This document shows positions 1 through 5,314 of a stretch of DNA of 5,314 nt, piece after piece. How positions within the stretch are numbered: position 1 is the first letter of the stretch; the number at the start of each line of letters is the position of its first letter. The stretch lies in assembly GCA_900549275.1 (NCBI GenBank), contig URNU01000111.1:1-5314 (forward strand), written 5' to 3'. The notes beneath the pieces were generated by a model that did not search any database, was not told the DNA's origin, and saw nothing but the letters and a program-made list of their open reading frames with translations. Position numbers and translations under genes: made by a program. Source of the stretch: an uncultured Collinsella sp. GTDB taxonomy: Bacteria > Actinomycetota > Coriobacteriia > Coriobacteriales > Coriobacteriaceae.

Positions 1-24
1 GCCTTGTAGGAAGGGGCTGCGCCC

Positions 25-708
25 ATGGCTTTTGAGCCCGCTCAACATAGCTTTATCACGCTCGAGGGCGTCGATGGTGCCGGCAAGTCCACGCAGGCGC
101 GCCTGCTTGCCCGCGCGCTCGAACTCGCTGGCTGCCAGGTTGTGAGCCTGCGCGAGCCGGGCGGCACCGCCATCAGCGAAAAGATTCGCGCTTTGCTGCT
201 CGACCCCGCCAACACGGCGATGGGCGACACCTGCGAGCTGCTGCTCTACGAGGCCGCGCGCGCCCAGTTGGTGCACGAGGTCATAGCTCCCGCCCTCGCG
301 GCCGGTAAGGTGGTCCTGTGCGACCGCTTCTACGATTCCACGACCTGCTACCAGGCGTTTGCCGACGGCCTCGATCGCCAGATGGTGCGCGACGCCAACA
401 ACCTGGCCGTCGCGGGAACGCACCCGGCGCTCACACTCGTCTACCACATCACGCCCGAGCAGGCAGCGCTACGCATGGCAGCCCGTGGTGCGGCAGATCG
501 TATGGAGGCTAAGGGCATGGCATTCCAGGAGCGTGTCTACCAGGGATTTTGTGCCATTGCTGCCGAGGAACCAAGCCGCGTAAAGCTCATCGACGCCACC
601 GCGCCCGTCGCGGAGGTCTTCGAGAAGACGGTCGAGCAGGTTCGCGCGTATGGCCTCGATGTCCCCCAAGATGCCGTCGCCGCCGCGCTTGCCCAGGAGG
701 CCGAGTAA
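25..708 (+). CDS. tmk: Thymidylate kinase (dTMP kinase)
   Basis: This 227-residue protein is a cytoplasmic dTMP kinase: it phosphorylates dTMP to dTDP with ATP, an essential step in dTTP supply. Seen in the sequence: a P-loop GVDGAGKST at residues 15-23, the REPGGT substrate-binding motif at 43-48, the DRFYDS motif starting at D100, and a LID-like segment around residues 150-161 (RMAARGAADRME). The P-loop has no Arg and the LID does, which fits the E. coli-like type II arrangement. The length is normal for the family. The start is fixed by AGGAAGGGG at 8-16, eight bases before the ATG. The central strand reads PALTLVYHIT, where relatives usually have a form of PDLTxxLDV, so two common acidic positions are changed. 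The bases GCC TTG TAG at 1-9 could be the end of an upstream gene (topA is a common neighbour in actinobacteria), but this cannot be shown. holB follows after one base. Confidence 0.97.
   Translation: MAFEPAQHSFITLEGVDGAGKSTQARLLARALELAGCQVVSLREPGGTAISEKIRALLLDPANTAMGDTCELLLYEAARAQLVHEVIAPALAAGKVVLCDRFYDSTTCYQAFADGLDRQMVRDANNLAVAGTHPALTLVYHITPEQAALRMAARGAADRMEAKGMAFQERVYQGFCAIAAEEPSRVKLIDATAPVAEVFEKTVEQVRAYGLDVPQDAVAAALAQEAE
695..700 (+). promoter_or_regulatory. Ribosome binding site fixing the holB start
   Basis: A perfect AGGAGG lies nine bases before the ATG at 710 and inside the last codons of tmk. It decides the holB start at 710 over an in-frame ATG at 650, which would overlap tmk by 59 bases and lacks a comparable site. 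Its position suggests translational coupling between tmk and holB (inference). Confidence 0.8.
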
Positions 709-709
709 C

Positions 710-1837
710 ATGGCCCCCGCTCAGGCAAGCCTGCTGGCCAAGCTCGACACCCAACAGCGCGTGCGCGATTTTTTGACCAACGCCGTCGCCAGCGGCCGCG
801 CATCGCACGCCTACCTGTTTTTGGGCGCTCCCGGCGCCGGCAAGCTCGATGCCGCGTGGGCGCTCGCCCAGGCCTTCCTGTGCGAGCAGGACGGCTGCGG
901 CGCATGCGACAGCTGCGTGCGCGTTGCGCGGCACACACACCCCGACGTGCACTATTACACGCCCGAGAGCGCCACGGGCTACCTCATTGCCCAGACCCGC
1001 GAGTTGCTCGATGACGTGCCGCTGGCGCCCATCCGTGCCAAGGCCAAGGTTTACATCATCGACCGTGCCGAGCAGCTGCGCGCTAACACCGCCAACGCAC
1101 TGCTCAAGACACTCGAGGAGCCGCCCGAGGGCGTAATGTTTATCTTGCTGGGCACCTCCGCCGACGTGATGCTGCCCACCATCGTGAGCCGCTGCCAGTG
1201 CGTGCCGTTTCGGTTGGTGTCGCCCGCCGTGGCCGCGCGTGCCGTGAGTCGCGCGACGGGTCAGGATCTCGCGCGTTGCCGCATGGCGGTCGCCGTGGCG
1301 GGGAGTCCTACGCGCGGCATCGAGTTCCTTAAGAGCGCCGAGCGCCAGGATGCTCGCCGCCAGATGCTCCGCGCCATCGACTCGCTCATCGCTGCCGATG
1401 AGGCCGATGTGCTCAGCCGCGCCAAGTCACTTATTGTCGCCGTTAAGGCTCCGCTCGCCGAGGTCAAGTCCACGCAGGAAAAGGTGCTCGAGCAAAATGC
1501 CGATTATCTGTCGCGTGGAGCATTGAAGCAGCTTGAGGACCGCAACAAGCGCGAACTCAACGCGCGCGAGCGTTCGGGTATCATGGAAGCGTTGGCGAGC
1601 GCACGGACGCTCATGCGCGACGTGCTGCTGACACTTCAGGACGAGGCGGCCGACGTAGTGAACGAAGACGTGCGCGACACGATCGGTCGGCTTGCCGCCG
1701 CGACCAATGTTGCGGGTGCCACCCGGGCGCTCGAGGCAGTCGCGACCGCCGAGCGCAACATCGCCAGAAACGTTACTCCCCAGCTGGCCATCGAGGTCAT
1801 GCTGTTCGATATCAGGAAGGCACTGAAATGCCGTTAG
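710..1837 (+). CDS. holB: DNA polymerase III subunit delta' (clamp-loader ATPase-like protein)
   Basis: This 375-residue AAA+ fold protein is the delta' subunit of the clamp loader, which with delta and tau/gamma loads the beta sliding clamp at the replication fork. Seen: a P-loop-like GAPGAGK at residues 39-45; a zinc-type cysteine set C58, C63, C66 and C69; a Walker-B region IIDRAEQL at 116-123, where DExx is replaced by DRAE; the family segment NALLKTLEEPP at 129-139; and the SRC motif at 160-162, which in clamp loaders supplies the arginine finger to the neighbouring subunit. The P-loop Lys is followed by Leu rather than Ser/Thr, in keeping with delta' being a weak or non-ATPase member. 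The last 150 residues are helical-looking and fit the clamp-loader collar domain. The start at 710 follows AGGAGG. The 3' end overlaps ricT by 10 bases. The linkage to tmk and ricT matches Firmicutes and supports holB over dnaX. Confidence 0.93.
   Translation: MAPAQASLLAKLDTQQRVRDFLTNAVASGRASHAYLFLGAPGAGKLDAAWALAQAFLCEQDGCGACDSCVRVARHTHPDVHYYTPESATGYLIAQTRELLDDVPLAPIRAKAKVYIIDRAEQLRANTANALLKTLEEPPEGVMFILLGTSADVMLPTIVSRCQCVPFRLVSPAVAARAVSRATGQDLARCRMAVAVAGSPTRGIEFLKSAERQDARRQMLRAIDSLIAADEADVLSRAKSLIVAVKAPLAEVKSTQEKVLEQNADYLSRGALKQLEDRNKRELNARERSGIMEALASARTLMRDVLLTLQDEAADVVNEDVRDTIGRLAAATNVAGATRALEAVATAERNIARNVTPQLAIEVMLFDIRKALKCR
1814..1820 (+). promoter_or_regulatory. Ribosome binding site of ricT inside the holB end
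   Basis: AGGAAGG sits seven bases before the ricT ATG at 1828, within the last holB codons. Together with the 10-base overlap (holB stops at 1835-1837), this indicates that ricT is translated by coupling or reinitiation from holB rather than from its own promoter (inference). Confidence 0.75.
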
Positions 1838-3522
1838 TCGTACCCGTTAAGTTTACCTACGCCTCGCGCGACCTGTGGTTCGACCCGCAGGATCTGGATA
1901 TCCTCGAGGCCGATTATGCCATTTGCTCCACCGAGCGCGGAACCGAGATCGGCCTGGTCACGGCCGATCCCTTCGAGGTGCCGCAAGACGAGATCGGTCA
2001 GCCGCTCAAGCCCGTGCTGCGCGTGGCGAGCGACATCGACCTGCAGCTTGCCGACGACCTGGCCATCCAGGGCGACGAGGCGATGGTCGATTTCCGCCGT
2101 CTGGTCAAAGAGCTCGACCTCGAGATGAAGCCGGTCGGCGTCGAGTACCTGTTTGGCGGCGAGAAGGCCGTGTTCTATTTTGCGGCCGAGGAGCGCGTCG
2201 ATTTTCGTCAGCTCGTCAAGGACCTGTCCTCGACGCTGCACATTCGCGTCGACATGCGCCAGATTGGCGTGCGCGACGAGACCCGCCTGGTGGGCGGCTA
2301 TGCCCAATGCGGACAGGAACTCTGCTGCACGCGCTTTGGCGGACAATTTGAGCCCGTCTCGATCCGCATGGCAAAAGAGCAGGACCTGCCACTCAACTCG
2401 TCCAAGATCAGCGGCGTATGCGGCCGCCTGATGTGCTGCCTGCGCTATGAGTTCGAGGCGTACAAGGACTTTAAGAGCCGTGCGCCCAAAAAGAAGACGC
2501 TCATCGATACGCCGCTTGGCAAGGCGCGTATCCAGGAATATGACACGCCGCGCGAGCAGCTGGTGCTGCGCCTGGAGAACGGCAAAGTCTTTAAGGTCAA
2601 CCTGGCCGATATGACGTGCTCGGAGGGCTGCAAAAAGAAGGCCGCCGAGCAGGGCTGCAACTGCCGCCCCGATTGCGTGACGCGCGACGTGCTCGAGCGC
2701 ATCGAGTCGCCCGAGATGCGCCTGGCGCTCATGGAACTCGATCGCGAGAACGGCGTCGACGTGGGCGATGGCCTGTCGAGTGCCGATCGTCTGGCCGGCA
2801 CATCGATGCCCAAGCGCCGTCGTCGCGATGCCGAATCCGATGCTCGCGCTGCTCAGGGCCAGGGCGAGGGCCGTGGCCGCGGAAAGGGCCGTGGCAAGGT
2901 CGAGGCGCCTGAGGCCGAGGAGGCGGCCGATGGCCGTCGCCGCCGCAAACGCGCAGCGTCCGTCGACAATGGCGAGACCGCGGGCAAGAACGCTTCCCGC
3001 GAGCGTGAGGCTCACCAGCCCCAGCAGCAAAACCGCGGCGGTGGCATGAACCCCACGCGCCGTCGTCGCCGTCACCTGTCGAGCGAGGAGCGCGAGGACG
3101 CCTTCCGCGCCGCAGCCGCTCGCGAAGCCGGTGCCGCTCCCAAGGGCGCCTCGGCTTCCGACGCGCCTGCCGACAAGGCTGGCAAGCCGCGTGGCGATGA
3201 GGAGCGCGCGCCACGTCCGCGTCGTCGCCATTCCTCGGGCACGCAGCAGAAGCCCTCGGTTCCTTCCGTGGCCGATCAGGTTTCGGATGGCGAAGTCAAG
3301 GTCACGCGCCGTCGCCCCGGCGATGGTGGAGGAGCTGCCGCCAAGGCTTCGCGCGGCGGTACTCGCGACGAGCGCGAACCGCGTGAGGATCGCGGTGGCG
3401 AGGGCTCGACTGACCAGGGTCAAAAGCGTCGCCGTCGCCGTCGCTCCCGTAAGCCGCGTCAGGACGGTGGCGAGGGCTCGACCCACACCTCGTCCGCACC
3501 GCAACCGCCTGCCGGCGAATAG
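1828..3522 (+). CDS. ricT: RicT/YaaT-like PSP1-domain protein with a long Arg-rich C-terminal tail
   Basis: The first 290 or so residues match the YaaT/RicT family. In Bacillus, RicT forms a complex with RicA and RicF that carries iron-sulfur clusters and modulates RNase Y-dependent mRNA processing. Seen: an N-terminal strand-rich region (1-60), a PSP1-like domain (about 65-150), then the hallmark cysteine motifs CGQELCC (161-167) and CGRLMCC (198-204) joined by PVSIRMAKEQ and NSSKISG. A second cysteine cluster follows at C264, C268, C277, C279 and C283. From about residue 328 to 564 the protein is a low-complexity, Cys-free tail rich in Arg, Gly, Ala, Glu and Ser. It has six basic runs starting near 329, 370, 411, 463, 494 and 533, plus an RG-rich stretch at 349-357. 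Bacillus YaaT is about 275 residues, so the tail nearly doubles the protein. The tail looks disordered and nucleic-acid binding, which would suit an RNase cofactor (inference). Frame and overlap with holB make the start at 1828 firm. Confidence 0.9.
   Translation: MPLVVPVKFTYASRDLWFDPQDLDILEADYAICSTERGTEIGLVTADPFEVPQDEIGQPLKPVLRVASDIDLQLADDLAIQGDEAMVDFRRLVKELDLEMKPVGVEYLFGGEKAVFYFAAEERVDFRQLVKDLSSTLHIRVDMRQIGVRDETRLVGGYAQCGQELCCTRFGGQFEPVSIRMAKEQDLPLNSSKISGVCGRLMCCLRYEFEAYKDFKSRAPKKKTLIDTPLGKARIQEYDTPREQLVLRLENGKVFKVNLADMTCSEGCKKKAAEQGCNCRPDCVTRDVLERIESPEMRLALMELDRENGVDVGDGLSSADRLAGTSMPKRRRRDAESDARAAQGQGEGRGRGKGRGKVEAPEAEEAADGRRRRKRAASVDNGETAGKNASREREAHQPQQQNRGGGMNPTRRRRRHLSSEEREDAFRAAAAREAGAAPKGASASDAPADKAGKPRGDEERAPRPRRRHSSGTQQKPSVPSVADQVSDGEVKVTRRRPGDGGGAAAKASRGGTRDEREPREDRGGEGSTDQGQKRRRRRRSRKPRQDGGEGSTHTSSAPQPPAGE
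3394..3482 (+). repeat. 17-bp direct repeat in the ricT tail
   Basis: The 17 bases GGTGGCGAGGGCTCGAC occur at 3394-3410 and again at 3466-3482, 72 bases apart and in the same frame, each encoding GGEGST. The second copy follows the longest Arg run (residues 534-539). The exact match suggests local duplication in a low-complexity coding tail rather than a regulatory element. Confidence 0.6.
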
Positions 3523-3584
3523 CGCCCGTAAACGGATTTAACCCGCCTGGCCCTAGCACCTCTGGGTATCATGGCTCTACACCG

Positions 3585-3620
3585 ACAGCCCTCCCTCCGC
3601 CTTCGCGTAGGGAGGGTTGT
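3585..3620 (+). promoter_or_regulatory. Hairpin that buries the comF Shine-Dalgarno sequence (or weak terminator)
   Basis: ACAGCCCTCCCT (3585-3596) can pair with AGGGAGGGTTGT (3609-3620) over 12 bp, with a single G-U wobble (3588 with 3617). The 12-base loop can add three pairs (3598-3600 with 3605-3607). The 3' arm contains AGGGAGGG (3609-3616), the comF ribosome binding site seven bases before the ATG at 3624. If the hairpin forms in the mRNA, it would hide the site. Only TTGTGT follows the GC-rich part, so as a rho-independent terminator for the upstream operon it would be poor. Either role, or both, is possible. The pairing is seen and the function is inferred. Confidence 0.6.
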
Positions 3621-3623
3621 GTC

Positions 3624-4430
3624 ATGAAGAGACATTTGAATGTACTGACTCGCTTGCAGGGTGCAGGTGTCCTACCGTTTGCGGATGAATTGCTACCGCT
3701 TGCCGAGCGCGCGACATACGAGGCGCTCGAGGCGTTGTCGCCCACGCGATGTGCCGGCTGCGAGCGTTCCGGTGCGCTGATCTGCCAGGATTGTCTGGCG
3801 TTACTCGTGCTCATCGATCCGTGCCATAGCTGCATCCGATGCGGCGCCCCGTTTGGGGATTTGCTGTGCACCGAGTGTTCGGTCGAGGGCGCGTCTTCGG
3901 CAATGGCCGAGGCGCTCGATCGCTGTCTGGCGTGTGCCGTCTACGCACATCCGCTGCCGCGCATCATCAAGGCGTACAAGGATGCGGGCGAGCGCCGCCT
4001 GGCACCGTATCTGGCGGAGCTACTCTACGACACTGCCTTGCATGCCCAGGTGGCAGCCCCCGATCGCTACGACGGCGTGCTGCCCGGTGCGGACGCGGTG
4101 GTATTTGTGCCCGCGACTGCGGCGGCGTTTCGGCGGCGTGGATTCGATCACATGGAAGCAATCGCGCGCTCGTTTTGCGATCTTTCGGGCGTGCCGTTGC
4201 TGGACGCCCTGGTCAAATACGGCCACGGTGACCAGCGCGAGCTCGGTCGCGATGAGCGCCGGGAGCATGCCCGGGGCATGTACGAGACGGTTGAGGATGT
4301 GCGCGGCTGTCGTTTGCTGCTCATCGACGATGTCATTACCACGGGTGCGACTATGGCAGCGGCCTCGGCGGAGCTCAAGCGTGCCGGCGCCGCGGCAGTC
4401 GATGGTCTCGCTATCGCACGCGTTTGGTAG
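3624..4430 (+). CDS. comF: ComF family phosphoribosyltransferase-like protein
   Basis: This 268-residue protein belongs to the ComF family, cytosolic proteins needed for DNA uptake in naturally competent bacteria; their exact step is not firmly known. Seen: N-terminal zinc-type pairs CAGC (43-46) and CQDC (54-57), then more cysteines at 67, 70, 73, 82 and 85 and C101-x2-C104. Next come the family helix KAYKDAGERRLAP (116-128), the segment VPATAAAFRRRGFDHMEAIAR (VP at 162-163, RGFDH at 172-176), and the PRPP-binding motif LLIDDVITTGAT (232-243). Relatives are usually about 220-240 residues. The extra length is a roughly 40-residue N-terminal extension, so a later start is conceivable. ATG 3624 is preferred because AGGGAGGG lies seven bases upstream, though that site is within a hairpin. 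Many ComF-bearing species are not known to be competent, and no other competence gene is visible here, so a role in uptake is not established. Confidence 0.92.
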   Translation: MKRHLNVLTRLQGAGVLPFADELLPLAERATYEALEALSPTRCAGCERSGALICQDCLALLVLIDPCHSCIRCGAPFGDLLCTECSVEGASSAMAEALDRCLACAVYAHPLPRIIKAYKDAGERRLAPYLAELLYDTALHAQVAAPDRYDGVLPGADAVVFVPATAAAFRRRGFDHMEAIARSFCDLSGVPLLDALVKYGHGDQRELGRDERREHARGMYETVEDVRGCRLLLIDDVITTGATMAAASAELKRAGAAAVDGLAIARVW

Positions 4431-4517
4431 GGGTGGTTTTGTGGCAGTGAGGATAACGCGTGTGGCCCGCTCCGACCTGCGAAATCTGTGCTCGCGATGC
4501 GAATAACGTCCCTAACC

Positions 4518-4546
4518 TTAAACTATAGCTTGAACTTAGCTATAAT
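4518..4546 (+). promoter_or_regulatory. Putative sigma-A-type promoter
   Basis: A consensus TATAAT lies at 4541-4546. A weak -35 candidate, TTAAAC (4518-4523, 3 of 6 matches to TTGACA), is 17 bases upstream. The stretch 4500-4547 is strikingly AT-rich against its GC-rich surroundings. Transcription would start near 4553 and run towards the lipoprotein gene at 4878. The -10 is strong and the -35 is not, so activator dependence is possible. Confidence 0.6.
4524..4544. promoter_or_regulatory. Operator-like inverted repeat over the -10
   Basis: TATAGCT (4524-4530) and AGCTATA (4538-4544) are perfect 7-bp inverted arms separated by seven bases. Their centres are 14 bases apart, and the right arm covers the first four bases of TATAAT. 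This is the layout of a dimeric repressor site that would block RNA polymerase. AT-rich promoter DNA can give short palindromes by chance, so the role is inferred. Confidence 0.4.
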
Positions 4547-4552
4547 GCGCTA

Positions 4553-4704
4553 CGTTCCTGCCAGGCTGTGGTTGCGGACGGACGAAATGCCCATCCTAGT
4601 CCAAGACAGACGCGGTCAAAGGGATCCACGTAAGCGACCGCGTGCGCGCGGCGCGATCATGGCGCGTCCTAGATGTAAGCCGCACCGTCCGTTCTACTTT
4701 CTTT
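4553..4704 (+). ncRNA. Candidate structured small RNA or leader element
   Basis: Downstream of the TATAAT promoter lie nested complementary arms that fold as one rod. From outside in: GTGG 4568-4571 with CTAC 4694-4697 (one G-U); CGGACGG 4575-4581 with CCGTCCG 4685-4691; CATC and TAG (4592-4595, 4597-4599) with CTA and GATG (4669-4675, bulged C4596); and ACGCGGTC 4610-4617 with GACCGCGT 4636-4643 around an 18-base loop. A small GCGC hairpin (4651-4665) sits in the 3' strand. TTTCTTT (4698-4704) follows directly after the outer stem, as in an intrinsic terminator. The long rod with internal bubbles and the length of about 150 bases recall 6S RNA in general shape, but I recognise no family motif. 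It may instead be an attenuator of the lipoprotein gene. Both ends are estimates. Confidence 0.35.
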
Positions 4705-4877
4705 GGGGCAATACCGCCTCGCGGGCGAGCGGGCCAGTCGTGAAGGTGGCTGCGGCCTCCTGAGCAAACGCCCCGGTGCGCAAGTGTGGGGTCAAATACC
4801 AGGTCAGCTGGTGGGAACAACCCGATATTCCGTGCAGGGCACGGATCGTATACGACACAGAAGGCAGGGTAGCGGAC
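4705..4877 (+). other. Leader with small hairpins, no gene seen
   Basis: No coding signal is seen between the TTTCTTT and the lipoprotein start. Visible pairings are: CCG and CTCG (4714-4716, 4718-4721) with CGAG and CGG (4726-4732), bulged C4717 and loop CGGG; CCCC 4771-4774 with GGGG 4788-4791; ACCAG 4798-4802 with CTGGT 4808-4812; and TCCGTGC 4829-4835 with GCACGGA 4839-4845 (loop AGG). Next is TCGTATACGA (4846-4855), a perfect 10-bp palindrome 22 bases before ATG 4878. Several hairpins this close to a start could affect translation, but no known riboswitch or T-box motif was recognised. Confidence 0.35.
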
Positions 4878-5314
4878 ATGGTGAGGGGCAGCTTGATGCA
4901 TGCGGCTCGGTTAGGTGCTGGGACCGCGGCGGTCATTGCCGTTTTGGGCCTGAGTGGATGCGCGTTCAATCCACTGTCCACGTTCACGACGCCCACGATC
5001 GACCAGATCGAGCGCGAGACCGTCACCCCCACGGTATCGGACGATGCCCTGGTCACGCCGGGAACCCTGACGGTCGCCCTCGATACGTCCGACGCACCGC
5101 AGGCCATGCAGGATGCCGACGGAAACCTCACGGGCTATGCGGTCGATGCCGCTCGTGCCCTTGCATGCCGCATGGGTCTCAAGGTCGCCTTTGTCGATGC
5201 GTCCTCGGCCGATTCCGCGCTCAGCGATAAAAAGGCGGACATCTTCATTGGCGACATCAAGTCTGCGGGCGGCGACATCAGCTCGCTTGGCACCTGTCTG
5301 TACGATGCCGCCGC
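4878..5314 (+). CDS. Lipoprotein solute-binding protein of an amino-acid-type ABC transporter (3' end cut by window)
   Basis: An open frame runs from 4878 off the window edge (145 codons seen). Residues 1-28 form a lipoprotein signal: two Arg, a hydrophobic stretch (AAVIAVLGL) and the lipobox LSGC with C28 as the lipidated residue, so the protein is anchored outside the membrane. A Thr/Pro-rich linker of about 33 residues follows. From TLTVALDT (63-70) the sequence follows the N-lobe of family 3 solute-binding proteins: the segment DADGNLTGYAVDAARALACRM (DADGNLTGY at 79-87) matches the usual DxxGxxxGFDVDLAxAxAxxL, and KKADIFIGDI (118-127) matches the usual GKADxxxxxx. The ligand is unknown; polar amino acids are typical of the family. 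ATG 4878 has AGGG at 4866-4869, eight bases upstream. ATG 4896 has GAGGGG at 4883-4888, seven bases upstream, and would shorten the signal to 22 residues, so the start is uncertain. Transporter permease and ATPase genes would be expected beyond the edge or elsewhere. Confidence 0.8.
   Translation, partial: MVRGSLMHAARLGAGTAAVIAVLGLSGCAFNPLSTFTTPTIDQIERETVTPTVSDDALVTPGTLTVALDTSDAPQAMQDADGNLTGYAVDAARALACRMGLKVAFVDASSADSALSDKKADIFIGDIKSAGGDISSLGTCLYDAA

Noticed and set aside
1..9. Possible end of an upstream gene (GCC TTG TAG)
   Set aside because: Three codons cannot identify a gene; topA would be a guess from context.
650..709. Longer holB start at ATG 650
   Set aside because: It lies inside tmk, adds a Pro/Arg-rich stretch unlike delta' proteins, and lacks the AGGAGG that precedes ATG 710.
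1834..3504. A 556-codon open frame on the minus strand opposite ricT
   Set aside because: It is a shadow produced by high GC and biased codon use of ricT. The translation is Ala/Leu/Arg-rich with no recognisable domain, while the plus strand encodes clear RicT motifs.
3567..3572. TATCAT as a possible -10 for comF
   Set aside because: No -35 element is found at 16-18 bases upstream, so it is too weak to annotate, although it would place a start just before the hairpin.
4441..4506. Small GTG-started frame of 21 codons after comF, containing CSRC
   Set aside because: It is only 21 codons, the GGGGTGG site is too close to the start, and there is no independent support.
4488..4763. Open frame of 91 codons across the promoter and leader region
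   Set aside because: It has no good ribosome binding site, contains the TATAAT promoter in its coding part, and gives a composition unlike neighbouring proteins.
4553..4877. T-box, SRP RNA, RNase P RNA, tmRNA, cobalamin riboswitch, ribosomal L10 leader or tRNA
   Set aside because: The diagnostic strings were looked for and not found (T-box TGGNACCGCG, SRP GGAAGGAAGCAGCC, RNase P GAGGAAAGTC, tRNA GGTTCRANYCC). An AGACAG string next to a stem recalls the L10 leader, but its closing side is missing and no rplJ follows.
4703..5230. Open frames overlapping the lipoprotein gene on both strands
   Set aside because: They overlap the frame with a clear lipobox and solute-binding motifs, and have Arg/Gly/Ala-rich shadow composition.

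Overview
The window looks like a chromosomal core region from a high-GC Gram-positive (actinobacterial-type) genome. Strong AGGAGG-type ribosome binding sites, G/C-rich third codon positions and the protein flavour suggest the Coriobacteriia, perhaps a Collinsella relative. That taxonomic guess comes from gene content and base composition, not from a search.

Bases 25-1837 and on to 3522 hold a tight same-strand operon: tmk (thymidylate kinase), holB (clamp-loader delta-prime subunit of DNA polymerase III) and ricT/yaaT (PSP1-domain protein). The gaps are 1 base and then a 10-base overlap. The order tmk ... holB, yaaT is the one known from Bacillus and other Firmicutes, here without the yaaQ and yaaR genes between. 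tmk and holB serve dTTP supply and replication. In Bacillus RicT works with RicA and RicF as a partner of RNase Y. This RicT carries a long arginine-rich tail of about 235 residues that the Bacillus protein lacks.

After a 101-base gap comes comF (phosphoribosyltransferase fold with N-terminal cysteine pairs). A 12-bp hairpin lies directly upstream, and its 3' arm contains the comF Shine-Dalgarno sequence.

Bases 4431-4877 (447 bases) hold no convincing protein gene. They do hold a good sigma-A-like -10 (TATAAT at 4541-4546) overlapped by a 7-bp inverted repeat, then a nested set of complementary arms that can fold into one long rod ending in TTTCTTT (about 4553-4704). Further small hairpins and a perfect 10-bp palindrome follow. 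The window ends inside a lipoprotein gene (4878 to edge) for an amino-acid-type periplasmic/extracytoplasmic solute-binding protein, so this region is most likely its long 5' leader or a separate small RNA followed by that gene.

No mobile elements, CRISPR arrays, tRNA or rRNA genes were seen. The points most worth a second look are the structured region 4553-4704, the comF Shine-Dalgarno hairpin, and the quasi-periodic Arg-rich tail and extra cysteine cluster of RicT.
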